This document shows, one piece after another, positions 49,278 through 62,830 of a stretch of DNA of 64,000 bases. How positions within the stretch are numbered: the stretch's first letter is position 1; every line of letters begins with the position of its first letter. The stretch spans positions 3,873,947-3,937,946 of the forward strand of contig NW_022145613.1 of NCBI RefSeq assembly GCF_000002235.5, read 5' to 3'. A program made the translations under genes and the position numbers. The notes under the pieces were generated by a model. That model was not told where the DNA came from. It did not search any database and saw only the letters and a program-made list of their open reading frames with translations. The stretch comes from Strongylocentrotus purpuratus (lineage: Eukaryota; Echinodermata; Echinoidea; Camarodonta; Strongylocentrotidae).

Positions 49278-50337
49278 ATCTATGTATTCCTCTAAAATAA
49301 CATGTGTTATGCTTTAGGTCTGTCACAACCATAAAGCTAGGGTCTCCTCTCAAATTTACTTTACATAAAAACCAAAGTTCCATCAAATCTGTATGCATCG
49401 AAGGACATCGCTATGAATAGAATTTCATAGGCTATATACGAGAGCATTTAAATGGAAATGATTTGCTTTGCAATATGGTTTCCGTTTAAATGGATGAATT
49501 TCTCCCTGAATGGAACAAACCATTCAAACTGGATACTTAAGGCATTAAAGTCAAAAGTCCATCTAGCATGTAAAGTAAGGTTGCCAATCGGCCGTCAAAT
49601 GCTGCTTGTGGCGGTCAAGAGAGATGAGTGACCACTTATCCCATTCATTACAGTCATCAGAGGATAAAGAGAGGCCGCCGAGGGGCGCATGGACACTCCT
49701 AAATAGCTTGAGAGGGGGGTGATTAAAGAGAAGCAATCAAACATTCATTTCTCATCAAGACAGGGAGAGAGCTCTTACAAACATCCTACAATTAAAAGCT
49801 TGCATCAATCTCTACAATACATCTGAAAATCCTTATACTTGTTCAATCTAATATTTTGCTATTCCCATCTTCCTATATTTCTATCTCCTTTTTCCTTTGA
49901 ATCATACATCTTTATCTTTCTTGTATTTCACCCAATTTCTATCAATCATATTTTTCTCTAGACCTTTACATTGCAATATTTATACACCTATCTGTCCTCT
50001 TTCTCTCCATCTGCCTAAATGTTTATTCTTTTAAATAATCTCTATTTTTGTCTTGTATCTTATTATTCATTTTTTGCAATTTTGTAATGTTTTTCCTTCT
50101 ACACTTTTGAGTTTTTTCTTATTATATAACATTTCTCTCTCTCTCTCTTTCCAAAGGTCTCCTACCACTCTTTCTGTCCCTGTCTCCCTCTCCTTTTTTT
50201 TTTTTTTTATCCATCTCCCTTACAGCATCATTTAATCAGTCCAAGTGTATTATTCAAGTTCACCGCACATACACCAGGGTTTCAGAGATCCAAACAAGTA
50301 GAGCCGCTATACCCAAAATACTCCATGAAATCCCTCC

Positions 50338-50580
50338 ATGAAGTCACGGATCTCTAAATAGACCATGATGCACTCCCCAGCTCGAATGACAACGACGATA
50401 CTCGGGGATTATGGGATACATCAGTCACGGTTTCGTATAAATTGTCGGCAAGGGATGAGGAACGAGCCGCTCGATGAAGGGTTTGACGAGCGTCATTACA
50501 GAAGAGTCTCCTCTAAATTGATTGCAGGCTTTACGACACGGTCACGAGGGCTATCGTAAATAAGAACCACGCGAGCTAGG
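50338..50580. other. GC-richer unique island, candidate cis-regulatory DNA
   Basis: A unique stretch richer in CpG than its flanks (GACAACGACGATACTCGGGG, GAACGAGCCGCTCGATGAAG). The 64-codon plus-strand frame has no splice context. No repeat similarity within the window. The role is only a guess. Confidence 0.2.
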
Positions 50581-53319
50581 GGTCAGTCCTGGCAAGATGA
50601 AATATTGTTTTGATTTATTGCTGGTAGGAGATGCATGCTTTCATTCATACTCACATGTACTTGGGCAACGGTACTCTGGTAATGAAGACACAGAGAATGC
50701 AATACTCTGCTAGATTAGATTAGATTATATCAAACCAATGCATAACTTGTGTTTGTATCTCCAATATTGGCTATGAATGATTGAATGCAATTGTGAATAT
50801 ATTTCACAATAAAGTTTCCAGAACTGCTCTAATCGGCCCCAATTTGGATTGCCTCGACTAAAAATGACTTGGTGAAGACTGTACTTATCAATTTTGTTTT
50901 CCTGTGTGCAATAGGCTTTGCTAGGGATTTTTCTACCTACATAAAATATAGAATCAATTTGCTATACGTTTATAATAAATCAGTATGGACTGAAATTGAA
51001 TTATAATGAGATCTCCATTCTTCTCTCAACTACCTGCAAGCATGCATCTTAATTTCTTATAGAATACAAATTGAAAACAAATTGAATTTCAATAGACAGA
51101 ACACTGCAGAGAAGAGATAAATAAACACTCTCCCAAGACAAAGTATGGAACTACATCTCCAAAAATATATACAAAAATTTCCCTGTAACAATAAGAGATG
51201 CACAGCTTGGCTGCTGCTTAAACAAACTTCACAGAATGCAAGAGTAGAACAAAAAAGATATGAGGAGGCTCTCAACCACAGAGCAGATCTTACGGAAGCG
51301 AAACCGCAAGAAGGGGTTGTTTGCGGGCAATCTCTGTTCCGCATCACTGACCACTCCCCTTCAAGCCAAGGTGGTCACTGGCGATGCAAATGGACCGTGG
51401 ATAATCTAACTTGACCGTGGTGAGGTATTAACATAAAAGTTTTATTTTAAGGAATGGAGGTGCATGTTTAGGTTGTGCATATCCTGCATGATTTTATATT
51501 TTGATGAAACAAATTTGCAATTCCATAATTTTGTGACATAACCATGATCAAATTCCATAAATGTGTGCTAGTCTTTAATTATTAGACTCTGTCTCTCAGT
51601 TTAGCTCATGTTAACATATTTAATCATTCTCGTTCAATCGTAGCTTCTGTTTTTTATTCACGAATCAACTTTGGTCTTAAATTGATTAATTATACACTCA
51701 AACTCCATGACTTTCATGCATAAACATATTTTTTGATAGATGTATGTTTCAGAAAGCAACAATTAACCTTTTAAGATGCTTTTTATCTACCATAAAATTA
51801 CACCTGAGGATATTTAACCCATCATAATTCATCTGAATCTTTCTGCATGCTATGCTTCCCTTTCCTCATCACAGCAAACTGACTTAAGCTACTAGTCCAT
51901 CTCCTCTACCAAATTCAATTTTAATTCAGACACTTCAAAATGCCTTGATAATAAAAACATAACTGTGGCATTCAAATTACACTAATCTTTTAAAACCCAA
52001 TAAATACTGTATGAGCCTGAGATAATGCAGGATTTCTAAAGGAAAATCACACAATCTCAAATAGGCTAAACTGCTCTAGGTAATTATAAAGCCTGATATT
52101 GAAGACTATTCCCCATTAGGCTGAGGGGTACTCTACTCTACAAGAGTTGTAAATCTTGAATGAATCAAGCGAATTAATACAGGAGTAATCTACTGGATTT
52201 CAGCCACATGGGACCCATATTCAGAATGGACTATTTATGGTCATCAGGCATGACCACAAACATGAAGATAAATTATCCGCTCCAAATTATGCAGAGCAGC
52301 ACAGATTTACAACATGTTCAGGTATATCAAATTCAAATTAACTGCGGATGGAATTGAACGAGACATGTGCATATCCATGTAAAAACAAGTTGGAAAACAA
52401 CTCATCTGATCCCCAATCTATCCTAATTAAAAAGCAAAGTTAGGATGAGTGCTACTGATTACACGCTTTTTTCGAATAAAGTATAAATTTATGACACTAA
52501 AATTTATGAGAGCAATTTTCCTCATGAGGTAAAGCTGGTTGTGATGCAAATGGGACAAAGATTATAGACAGCAACTGTTTAACTATAACCAGATGGAATC
52601 CAAACTCCAAAGGGACATATGTCAAATTAAACAGATGACAATTTGTTGTCTTTTGTTTGATCAAATCCTGCTTTATTTGGATGAATTCATAATTTCTAGG
52701 AACAGAGTTATTCATAATTCAGATGGGAGCAAGTTCTTAATTGGAGCCAGATGAAATGTGGTGAATATATCTTTGATTGTGAGTTCATGTTTCAGGGGCC
52801 TGTTCCTATCAATTGGAACAACCACACTCTATTGGGCATTTCTCCTATACTTTAACACAGATTTAACGGCCTCCAGGCTCTAAACCGACTATTATGATCA
52901 TATCCCTGGTTAATACCCAAATGACACATTGTTTTGTTGCTCATTTCAAAGCTCTTGTTTTGAGAACCCTCTGATGGTAAAAAAGTGTCACCGGCTAAAT
53001 CCCTGATTGATAAATATTATTTGTCATTCTTCCTGCTTACGGACAAGCTTATAACCCATCGCCTCTTAAAACTTGGTGGTTACAATGTTAAGCCGTGGAG
53101 AATGAGAGGATGCAAGAGTCAACGAGTTAAGTTCCTGCACCAGCCCTCTGGAAAACATGAACTTTAATCCCACCATGTATCATCTTCATGACCCCACAGT
53201 ATGAGTCATCATCATCATAATAACATGATGGGCAATTTATAACTGACCCTACTAATATATCTTTCTCATCTGACAAAACAATAAATAAAAGACCCAAAGA
53301 CAGTAGCAGTCCAACCAGG

Positions 53320-53590
53320 GTTGAACGCCACTGTCGCAGGGCCTGAGGGGGGACAGAGTCACAAGAATTTACGATCAGCGCCCCGAAAATTGGACGTTGT
53401 AAATTAGCGTTGATGAATTGTCGCAAACCCGATGGTGTTCGAGCGGGTCGGCGATACGGTCTGTCCAGTCAAAGTAAAGCGGTCAGCAGGCGTCCGTTTG
53501 GGGGTGTGATTGGAATCAATAGATAAAATTAGGCTAATGAGGTCAAATATTACATCACTTCTCATGAATATTCATAAGCAAAGTGCTGCA
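53320..53590. other. Unique island with POU- and homeodomain-type motifs, candidate enhancer
   Basis: A CpG-containing part (GTCGGCGATACGGTCTGTCC) is followed by GGCTAATGAGG and, at 53564-53575, the perfect palindrome ATGAATATTCAT, a POU dimer-like site. Motif clustering in unique intronic DNA suggests an enhancer, but no conservation data are available. Confidence 0.28.
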
Positions 53591-55869
53591 TGGGTCAGGG
53601 TTCTAACACCTCCTGGTATTGAAACAACTTGTTGGTGCTTTGTCAAAACAAAGCAATGGCTCATATGCCCACAAGACACTGACCTCAATATATTACCCTA
53701 TCAAATATTAGATTAATATTAATAGGAATTCAATTAAACTTTGACAGTTTGATTCATTTTTCAGATTCTATTAATTCATCAATCTTATTAACCTTCTTTT
53801 TTCAATTATATCATACCCAAGTCTTGATGAAAGACTTCCTGTCTACGGATCTCTCCTCTATCATAAAATACAAAGCCATTAATTGACATGGACTCTAAAA
53901 TAAAACTTAACTTGACTTTCATGTTTAATATCAAACCTGTATATTTAAGACGTTTGACATTTCAAGTCACATCAAATGGTAATTTTAATGCAAGGTCTCA
54001 GGTGCTCTACTTTGATGTTTATGTACATGCCTCATCTCTACGTGTCTCTTGTTATTCTTGGCTGCGACTTAATGGTTCTTAGCAGAAACTTTTCATAATT
54101 ATGCCAAATTTTTAAATTCTGATTGAAAGACATTAAAAATTTCCCAGTCACATAAAACATTATATCTATGCAATTTTTAAGTGGTTCATCATCAAGACAA
54201 GCTCTTAGCAAAAGATGTTTCCTAATTTTCCTGTATTTTAAGTCAAATCCAGCTCTGACAAGCCTGGCTTGGATAAAATGCTGCTCCTACAATCCCTCCA
54301 ATAATCCTCCTCTCAGACAATACTTTGCAGCACACTGCCAAAAAGAGCCGCTCCATCAAAGCTAATTCAAATCCAATTAATTCAACCATCAACAAAACCA
54401 TCTCTTTCTCATTAGAGCAATGGTCATTACCAATGGTCACTACTAGTGGTCATCAGGACAATGGCCAGTGGTAATTAATTGACTGATCTGTTCAGGTATC
54501 CACTCAGATGGTAGACAACCGATGAGTCAGAATGCTCAAATAGTTCCAAATTGAAATGACCTGGGCTTTTCCATGTTTTTCTGATGAACACCTTGAGTTT
54601 AAATTTGTGGTAGGGTCCATGGTCAAACAGAGCTATTGATTTAGTTGGGGAAAGAGAGAGGATATTCTTTTTGCTACAATCCAGGAAAGTTTCTTTTCAA
54701 CAGGTGTAAGTAAGAAAGTTCTGAAGAAGTTCACCCCATGAAATATATAGATACAACTGTCCCAAGCTTTCTTAAAGATTATATTCAACTGAAAATACCA
54801 TGGCTGTTTTCATGGTTGAAAAAGCCAGTCATAACAAACAATCAAATAAATCTGATGATGTAAATTTCACATCAAAACACAAGTGTCAGATGGGGAAAAT
54901 TATTTTTGGAAAAAAATTATTTACAAAAGCACAAAAAAATACTAACATATCAGCTGTATGCATTAAACTCTTGAGTGTCTCTAACAAAAACATGAGATAA
55001 ATTTTGTTCAATTACAGATAGCCTCATAGGCCTCAACGTGCACCGGTTTAAACCCTATTTCTGCATTTTTCATTATTCATTATTCATACCTAAAATTCAG
55101 GATCACATTTCACATTGATATTTTTAGATGGATCAGTGCAACAGGTCTTAACTGCGGGCTACGTTTACCTCTCTTCATCTCCCTGTGAAATGTACATGTA
55201 TATAAGCCTTGGGGTATATGCAGGGACGTTTATGCTATTCCTAATTTTATTCTTAATGACTCACTCGACTAGCTGGTGTTAATTTCACACTGACCAGCTC
55301 ATTTGCATAAAGTGACCGAAACGCTAGTCTGGAAAGGCCCTTGGGCTGGCTGGGCGTCCAGACGTAGCCGAGTGGATGCCGACTGCGAAATTCGGCGAGA
55401 CGTGACGTGGTTGAAAACATAGGATGGTAAGGAATGGATAGCGCTACTTGTCTAATGTGCCTTTTACCGAAATCCATCTCATGCTACAGCTCTTATCTAA
55501 AATAAAGGAGAGTAGAAGGTTTTTTATTTCATCTTTTCATTCAAATTAGAAATGTGATATGTTAATATCTTCTGTAGATAGTAGGGGAAAGTGAAAAAAA
55601 GGCTAGAGAAAAAAAAATCAGAAAGTGGTATTTATTTATTACTATATGAAACTTGAACCTGGCATAAAAACTCATGAAAATTGTATATTGAAGGTTTGAC
55701 AATTTATGAACTAAAACTGGGCAACAGAATTGGCTTTAGAAAAGGGGAGGGGGATAAACAACCCATCTAACAGAATCAATTTGCAGAAAAACTTTGGGAT
55801 GTGACAGCTTGTATAAATTCCAATTGAGTTATGATAGATTCAATAGAAAACAAAGAGATGCATAGATTA

Positions 55870-56258
55870 CAGGGATCCGGTAACTTTGTCTTAGATCCTT
55901 TAAGCAAATCCTTGATTTAGCTCATGCTGCAATGATAATTATAAACCTTTAGGTCAGTCAGGAAACCCATGACTTTTACAAGCCTATCGCCTGTCTGATT
56001 ATCAAGCTATTTATGATTGAAAATCAAATTCAAATTCTGCGTTTGCCAAACGGTTTTCATAACACTACATTCTATTGGGGAAAATGAGTATGGTAAAAAC
56101 CGGTCACTCAAAGGTTTTGACTTTTTTGAGGCATTTCTTGATCATTTTGAACTGCAATTTTTTTAGGGCTTCAATATAACACCATATCAGAGGCACTGAT
56201 AACTGATAATAGGGCCACGCATCACAGATTTAACATTGTTAAACAATCTCTTTAAGGT
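55870..56258 (-). repeat. Unknown interspersed repeat, copy 2 (inverted relative to copy 1)
   Basis: Read on the minus strand this matches 45181-45569 nearly end to end, with perhaps three quarters identity by eye. It carries TTAACAATGTTAAATCTG, GAGTGACCGGTTTT and TTTCCTGACTGACCTA. The TAACAATGTTA word is itself palindromic. Confidence 0.75.
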
Positions 56259-58182
56259 ATCAAGATATAAAAAAAAGGGCACAAAATAATATCTGTAGAG
56301 CTTAAAAGAAAAGCTACATTAAAAGAGAAGACCAAAAAAAAAAGAGGAAGAATCATAAAAAAGTAAAATGAGCGTATTTATTGTGAATATCTAGATTAGT
56401 GGATACAGATAGCTGGCACTATTTAATGGCACTCATCTCTTAAAACGTGTCCTCTCCTCATTCATAAAAATGAGTCACCTAGTCTAGAGCATCAGAACTG
56501 TTTATATTTCTTACAAAATCTGTAAAAACTTTTTCATTACAAAGCAGCTTTCGATCAACAATGAACAACACAAACAGATACTATTTGCATTTAGTTCAGC
56601 ATTTGGCTCTTGAAGTGTATGGTTCATTTATAAACTTAGCCATTATTTTTTGCCTGTTTTGAATAATAGTCTCAAAATAAAAGTAAACAACAATATCTCT
56701 ACGCTGATTCTACAACTAATGAAGATTTGAAACACTCCTTCTAGATTTCCAATATCTTTTCCAATGGTTTGACCCTTACACCCTTGTTGCTGAATTTCAC
56801 TGTTTTGCGTCAGAATGCCCAGTTTTCTTTCAGAGTAACATGATATAACACTGAAAAGTGTTTAGTGATGTAGACTAGAGGTATAGCCATCGTAGTAGGG
56901 TATGTGTCTATGTAGCATTTTAATGCTGCCATTATAATTTCAAGAACTTAGAATCAGATAGTGTGTAGTGAATAATTAATGCACTCCCTCCAGCGACCGG
57001 TGTTGCTTGCGATTTAAGCATATACCTGGGGACGACATCAACGGAGCATTTGTATCTCATGCCTACTGAAGTGCATTTACTTTCGTGTGCATATCTTTCT
57101 CATTTGCTATACCTTCAGAGAAATTCTTAATCAAGGTACACATGTTATTTTCATGGCAAAGGATGATGCAATATTCATAAATGTATACAAATACTGGTGA
57201 AGGGGGTCGAGAGGAATCTTAAGAAATTTGTTATGGAACTAGAGAGCATATTAATTTGTCAATGAAGGTACAAGATCTCAAAATTACCAAGCAATAAGCT
57301 TTAATCTTGTGTTTTAATGCTAAATAATCCCTTTAAATGTATGAAATATCTGACATACTTGCTATCAATTGAAGCAAATAGCCCATGAAATTAGAAGAAA
57401 TAATACTTTAATAGGAAATTATCAAAGAGAAAGAAAGGATAAACTGCATTGAAAGGAATAATCCATGTTTCTGCACATCCAAATTTCTATCTACAAATCA
57501 TATTATCATAATCATAATCATTTTGCTAATAATATCTTTGTCCCATCTTGGCAAATAGAATGAGATCGATAGGCACGCCAATTTCATGGCGGATAATTCA
57601 TTCAAGTAGTTTACACTGTCATCAGATACTCTCAGTACGTGAGAATCTTGCCAATTTAAGGTCTCCCTTGCTCCATCTTGTCGCAGTAAACGCTTGTTCA
57701 AATTTACCCAGTATCTTCCACCAGGGTTTGTATCACCATGGAAACGGATAGCATCATCATTAACATACTGGTATCAAGGGGATGGAGAGTGCTACAAAAC
57801 CACTTGACCACTTGCCCTGGGCAACCAAACTATGTGGCCAGTCACGCAAACCATACACTTCGCTGTAGTCGGCAAGCAAAGTGATACAACTTTATAATCT
57901 TGTCCATAACATGGGCAGTGAGTATCACCAGGAACATAACAATCAGTCGTACCCTAGCAGCAGAGACAAGGCTAAATAAATGGTTGCACAGTTGGTGAAT
58001 TGTTTGATGATAGATATGCAGCATCTTACAAACAAGCAGTTTGCATTATGAGTTCACTACTAGGTAACAGGTAAGAATAGGAATCTCATACACAACTTAA
58101 TGGGGTGAAAGAATCGTCATAACACATATTCAATCATAAATCGATAGCAAAAAGGAAATAGGGAGAGGGGAGGGGGCAGAAA

Positions 58183-58331
58183 TAGAGAGAGGGAGAGAGA
58201 GAATGAGAGAGAGAGAATGAGAGAGAGAGAATGAGAGAGAGAGAATGAGAGAGAGAGAGAATGAGAGAGAGAGAGAGGGAGAGCAAGAGAGAGTGAGAGA
58301 GAGAGAGCAAGAGAGAGAGAGAGGGAGAGAG

Positions 58332-58381
<50 letters not shown>
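58183..58381. repeat. GA microsatellite
   Basis: GAGAGA runs with AAT and GCA interruptions, about 200 bp. Frames on both strands are repeat shadows. Confidence 0.94.
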
Positions 58382-58383
<2 letters not shown>

Positions 58384-58789
58384 GGGTGGGAGCTACATCA
58401 TACCTGCAGTGGCTCATTGGGCCTAAAATTATTGATACCCATCTATCATATTTGAGATGAGCCTTTTACCTCATTAAGATTCATTCTCATATCCCACTGT
58501 ACAATGCCTCCAGACATACCATTTAATCACAGAACATGAGCACCCATCCTGACGCCTCGCCTTGCCTTGCTCAACTCATTAAACATTCCTTTACATCCCT
58601 CGTAATCGGACCCAACCAACGCCCCAATTTATATCTAAATCAATCCTTGCATCAGAGGAGAGAGTGCAAATGGCATAGTGAAAGAAATTAAGCCCTCAAA
58701 TATAGGCCACAACACTTGTAGCACGCATCAGCATCATTTCTGAACCTTATTTGAGGCTTCATTAGAAGAGGGGGAAACAGGCGCTGGTA

Positions 58790-58985
58790 AAGCGTGTTAC
58801 GGAAATGGGGAGCGAGTCGGCTTTATGAGGAGGTGGCGTCGCCGGGACTGGAGGAATTCTCCGCACTGGGACGTCATCGGACACCGCCAACGACCAGCAT
58901 TGCGCCTCAAATTACATGACTTCACCCTGTAATACATCATTAGCAATGGAGCACAATGAGGTTTAATGGAAAGCCCCAATGCCAT
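58790..58985. other. GC-richer unique island
   Basis: Unique sequence with GGTGGCGTCGCCGGGACTGG, GGGACGTCATCGG (a CRE-like TGACGT core on the complement) and CATTAGCAATGGAG. No coding support. Confidence 0.22.
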
Positions 58986-61152
58986 GGTTTTAGGACATAC
59001 TCTGCTTCTATTTGTTTACTCCAGTATTGAAGCTCTTTAACTCATTCTCTTCTATCAGAGATGATAACACTACCTTCTTTGAAGTTTCTGGGTTGGAGGG
59101 TACTAAGTTTCCTGCTGTTACTTTCAGAATGGAGAGTTTTCATTCTTGTCATTCATGTTTCAGAGTAAAAATGAGGTCAACTCCACGCTAAAGCTAATAG
59201 CTAAATTTGCTTGCCCGAACCATAAGCTGTGAATCATGAATGTGAAAATGTCCTTTATATCATTACATATTTTAGTAAGCCTGACATTTATAATGTTACA
59301 AGTTAATACAAATTTGATCAGAAATACTACCCTTGTTTCAGACATGTATACTGGATTGTTGGTATTTAGAGAAGTGAATTCACCCACTGATTATTACAAC
59401 ATTTTCTGTCTGTTTTTTGTTTAAAGTCCACTGCGTCAGTTATCTGTTTGATCAACATTGCACTGAGTAAAATACTAACATACTGTATATAACAAGTACC
59501 AACTCAACATTGCTTAATGAAATTATAAAATAACATCATTGTTGCAGCACGACAAAATGGCATACTAACCACACCCATCTCTTTTTATTTTGCTGCAGTA
59601 GTTTCTAAAAAAATGGCTTTCTGCCTCGAATATGAAAGTGCCTCAAACATAACAGGCCACTTGACTGCAACCGTAATGACAAGCCTTTCTCAAAATGAGG
59701 TTAATCGGAAAGAAATTGTAGATATTTAGGTCAAAAATAGAATCTTGATGCTTGCGAACGAGGATGATGAGAATATAGGTAAATTGGATGATGATGACAG
59801 GAGCTGCCTAGAATTCAAGTCTCATTTCTCCCGCACATGGGCACTACCGGAAAGGTCAAATCTACTTTATCCTTCAAAGGTAAACATCAATAGCATCAAC
59901 AAAAGTGTTTGCAAATGTATCTTTATTTCTTGTGTGCCCCTTCAATGGTTATGATATACAAGGGGGAAAACATGAATACCTAAAGGAAAATAAGTATCTT
60001 CCTAAGATCCTTTTATCAACCAGAAAATTTGTAATTTGATATTCAATTTTAAAAAAATGCATACCTTATAATGGCAGTGATACTAATCAAAACTATCAAT
60101 TAAAGATTTTAAAGGAATGATAAGTAGACATCTTCGTAATTAGAAGTATCAAACAAAACAAAATCGGGATTAACACCTTACTGAAACAGTTAGTACATTA
60201 ACACAAAAGTTTGTACTAATATCCTGAATAGATTGTGACCAAGATCTCAAAGAAAATAAGTACACATCTAACTTAAATAGCACTAGCACCCCCCCCCCCC
60301 CATTGGAATCAATATTAGCTAAAAGAAAAAACTATGGACAAATATTCTTAAGATAGTAGTATCAACCAGAACATTGTGGGTTCTATAATTAAAAGGATAA
60401 ATACGTGCTCATCACACTGATCTAGATCATTTTTATTATCAACCAGAGAACATATCACAAGCTATCTCAAAGAGACAATAAGTACACATCTTACTTAGAT
60501 AGCAAATCTACTACAAAATCTTGGGATTAAAACCGAACTGTAATCATTGAAAGTGCTATCTCATTTTATTTCCGCAACAGATGGTTTTGTAATCAAGAGA
60601 AGAGGGAAATAACACATCTCTATTACAAAATATTTCTGATAAAGACGTGATGATAGAAATAAGACAGGGGCCGAGGCCGGGCAATGTTGAATTCAGACAA
60701 ACATGAAACATCCAGAACATATTTGTCCTGAAGTATATCTTCCTAAAATAAGATTGTAGTTTGCCTCCTCACAAAAGGCTCTCATTGGTGTACATAACAA
60801 AACAGCCGATTGGCAACTGAATATGGATCTCAGGATTGTAAATGATATTTTGTGAATTTAGAATTTATCCCACATGCCTTACATCTGCGCAGATGATCAC
60901 CTTGTTGGAATTTTAGAATATTAATGAGTAAGGTTAATCCGTTGACTACTGAGTCCTGAGATTCACATTGCCTCAATGCAGGACTACCCAGTTCCTGTAA
61001 GCAAAGGCTTACAAAAGATCAACAACTACAAGAAAAATACTGAATCACATGTAGTAATTAGTTCTGAAAGCTACATTTTAATCATATTCTCAGAGAATTT
61101 GTTATAAAAACATATATATTCAGATGAATGATTGATGACAGAAAATCAAGAA

Positions 61153-61304
61153 CTGGGGCCCGTTTCACAAAGCCTTTTTTTCATTGACAAATGACAAAAA
61201 TCAGTGACAAATCTGTTGACAACCAATCAGAAGCGAGGATTTCAGTAGCTTATAACATAAAATAAACTGTCATTTGTCACCGAGTTTTGTGAAACGCCCC
61301 CCAG
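61153..61304. mobile_element. 152-bp MITE with CTGGGG(C/G)(C/G)CGTTTCACAAA termini
   Basis: CTGGGGCCCGTTTCACAAAG at the left and the inverse of TTTTGTGAAACGCCCCCCAG at the right are inverted repeats of about 20 bp with few mismatches. ACAAATGACA and TGTCATTTGTCA also pair inside. No clear target duplication; the ends resemble those of the element at 25036. Confidence 0.75.
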
Positions 61305-62379
61305 TTCATTTCAAGTGTGAATGCACCTCAAACTTCTCAAAAAGGTTGCCTTCTAAAGGTCATGTAGGATACATAGCTACCTTATGGTACCTCCGTTTGA
61401 ATCTAAAAATACTACAACTATGTTCACCCCGTTGCACACAGGAATAACAACATTTGTTTTAGAAACCTCAGCTTTTGCTCAATCTGACATTTTCACTTCA
61501 GTAGATATTTTGTGAATTTTGTATCCATTTTAGACTGAATAATGGAAGTACAGCATAACCAAATGAATTGAATTGCAGTTATATTACATTCATTCTGATG
61601 TGATCTAACAATGATACGCTATTTCTTATATTGGCAACCTTCACTATTAAATCAGGGATGAGACACAAAAATTCCCCAAAAGGAAGAAGATTAAAAGGGG
61701 AAGGGGGGATTAGGGTTAGAACGGTCTTGAAATCTCAAAATCCGCCAATTGGCGGAGGAATCTCATCCCTGATGAATGTTCTCTTCTAAAAGATTTAGGG
61801 TAAGTATTCATCAACAAATGACTTTGCAGATGTATAATAATCAATTTTTGACGAAGATTCGTTTAACATTTAAACATATGTGGATATAAATATAATCCAA
61901 AAGGCAATTTATGTTTGTTCAATTTTTATCTGACTTGTCTTCCTGCGAGATCTAACATATAGAGTACATTCCTATTTTGATTACAGCATCTATTAACAAT
62001 CATGTCAAGTTCTATAGCAGCTGCGTCACTCACAAGCAATTTGAAATGTTGAATAGGCTTTTCATTCTGGCACTCTAATTGAACCATAACAGTGATATAG
62101 AGCCATGTGACATCATATCTAAATACAGACTTGGCATCATAACATAACACTCTTATGGAGTGAGGTCATCAGCTGGCAGCGTTTCTATTTCCCTCTCTCT
62201 ATCTTCATCTCCGTTTCTCCTTTTCACATACTCTCTCTCTCTTCCTCTAACTTACTTCCTTCCTCCTTCCATCTTCCTGTATTTTTTGCCTTCTTTTCCC
62301 CTCTCCTTTTTCTTCCTCTCTGCTGCTCTCTCTAAATTTGCATGTTCCCGCACATCACTCTGCTATCTTCCCCTATCTC

Positions 62380-62450
62380 TCGCTCATGCTCTCCCCCTCT
62401 CTCTTGCTCGTGCTCTCTCTCCCTCTCTCTCTCTCTCTCTCTTTCCTCCA
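62380..62450. repeat. CT-rich microsatellite
   Basis: CT repeats with GCTC interruptions at the end of a longer polypyrimidine stretch from about 62190. Confidence 0.85.
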
Positions 62451-62589
62451 ATTCTATAATCATTTGGTATCATGCTGTGCTTTAATAGCTAAAAGCTGGT
62501 TTCTCATAAAATGAAATTAAATGTGTAATATTTCTTTGCAAAATCCAGCCTAAGTCATTGGCTGTATGTTCCTAGTCATGCAGAAATAT

Positions 62590-62830
62590 TGATTAGACGA
62601 TGACTGCATCTAAGGATCTCAGACTTCACCTTGCTCTCTTTCCCTCCAAACCCGATTGCCTCGCTTCAAAGCCATGCGCTGGGGTGGTGATAGATTTCCG
62701 CATCTGCGAGAAAATATTAATCAAATTAGGCAGCTTAATTCTGCAGGATCGGAGTCTCAGAGAAGCCAAGCAGAGCCAGGAAAGTCATCCAGTCTCAGAG
62801 ATTTTAATGAAAAGTGATTCACATAAGATC
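62590..62830. other. Unique island with homeodomain-type motifs
   Basis: Non-repetitive sequence with ATATTAATCAAATTAGG and GCAGCTTAATTCTGCAGG, followed at about 62832-62852 by a small palindrome around CATCTATCATAGATG. No coding support; regulatory role is inference. Confidence 0.25.
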
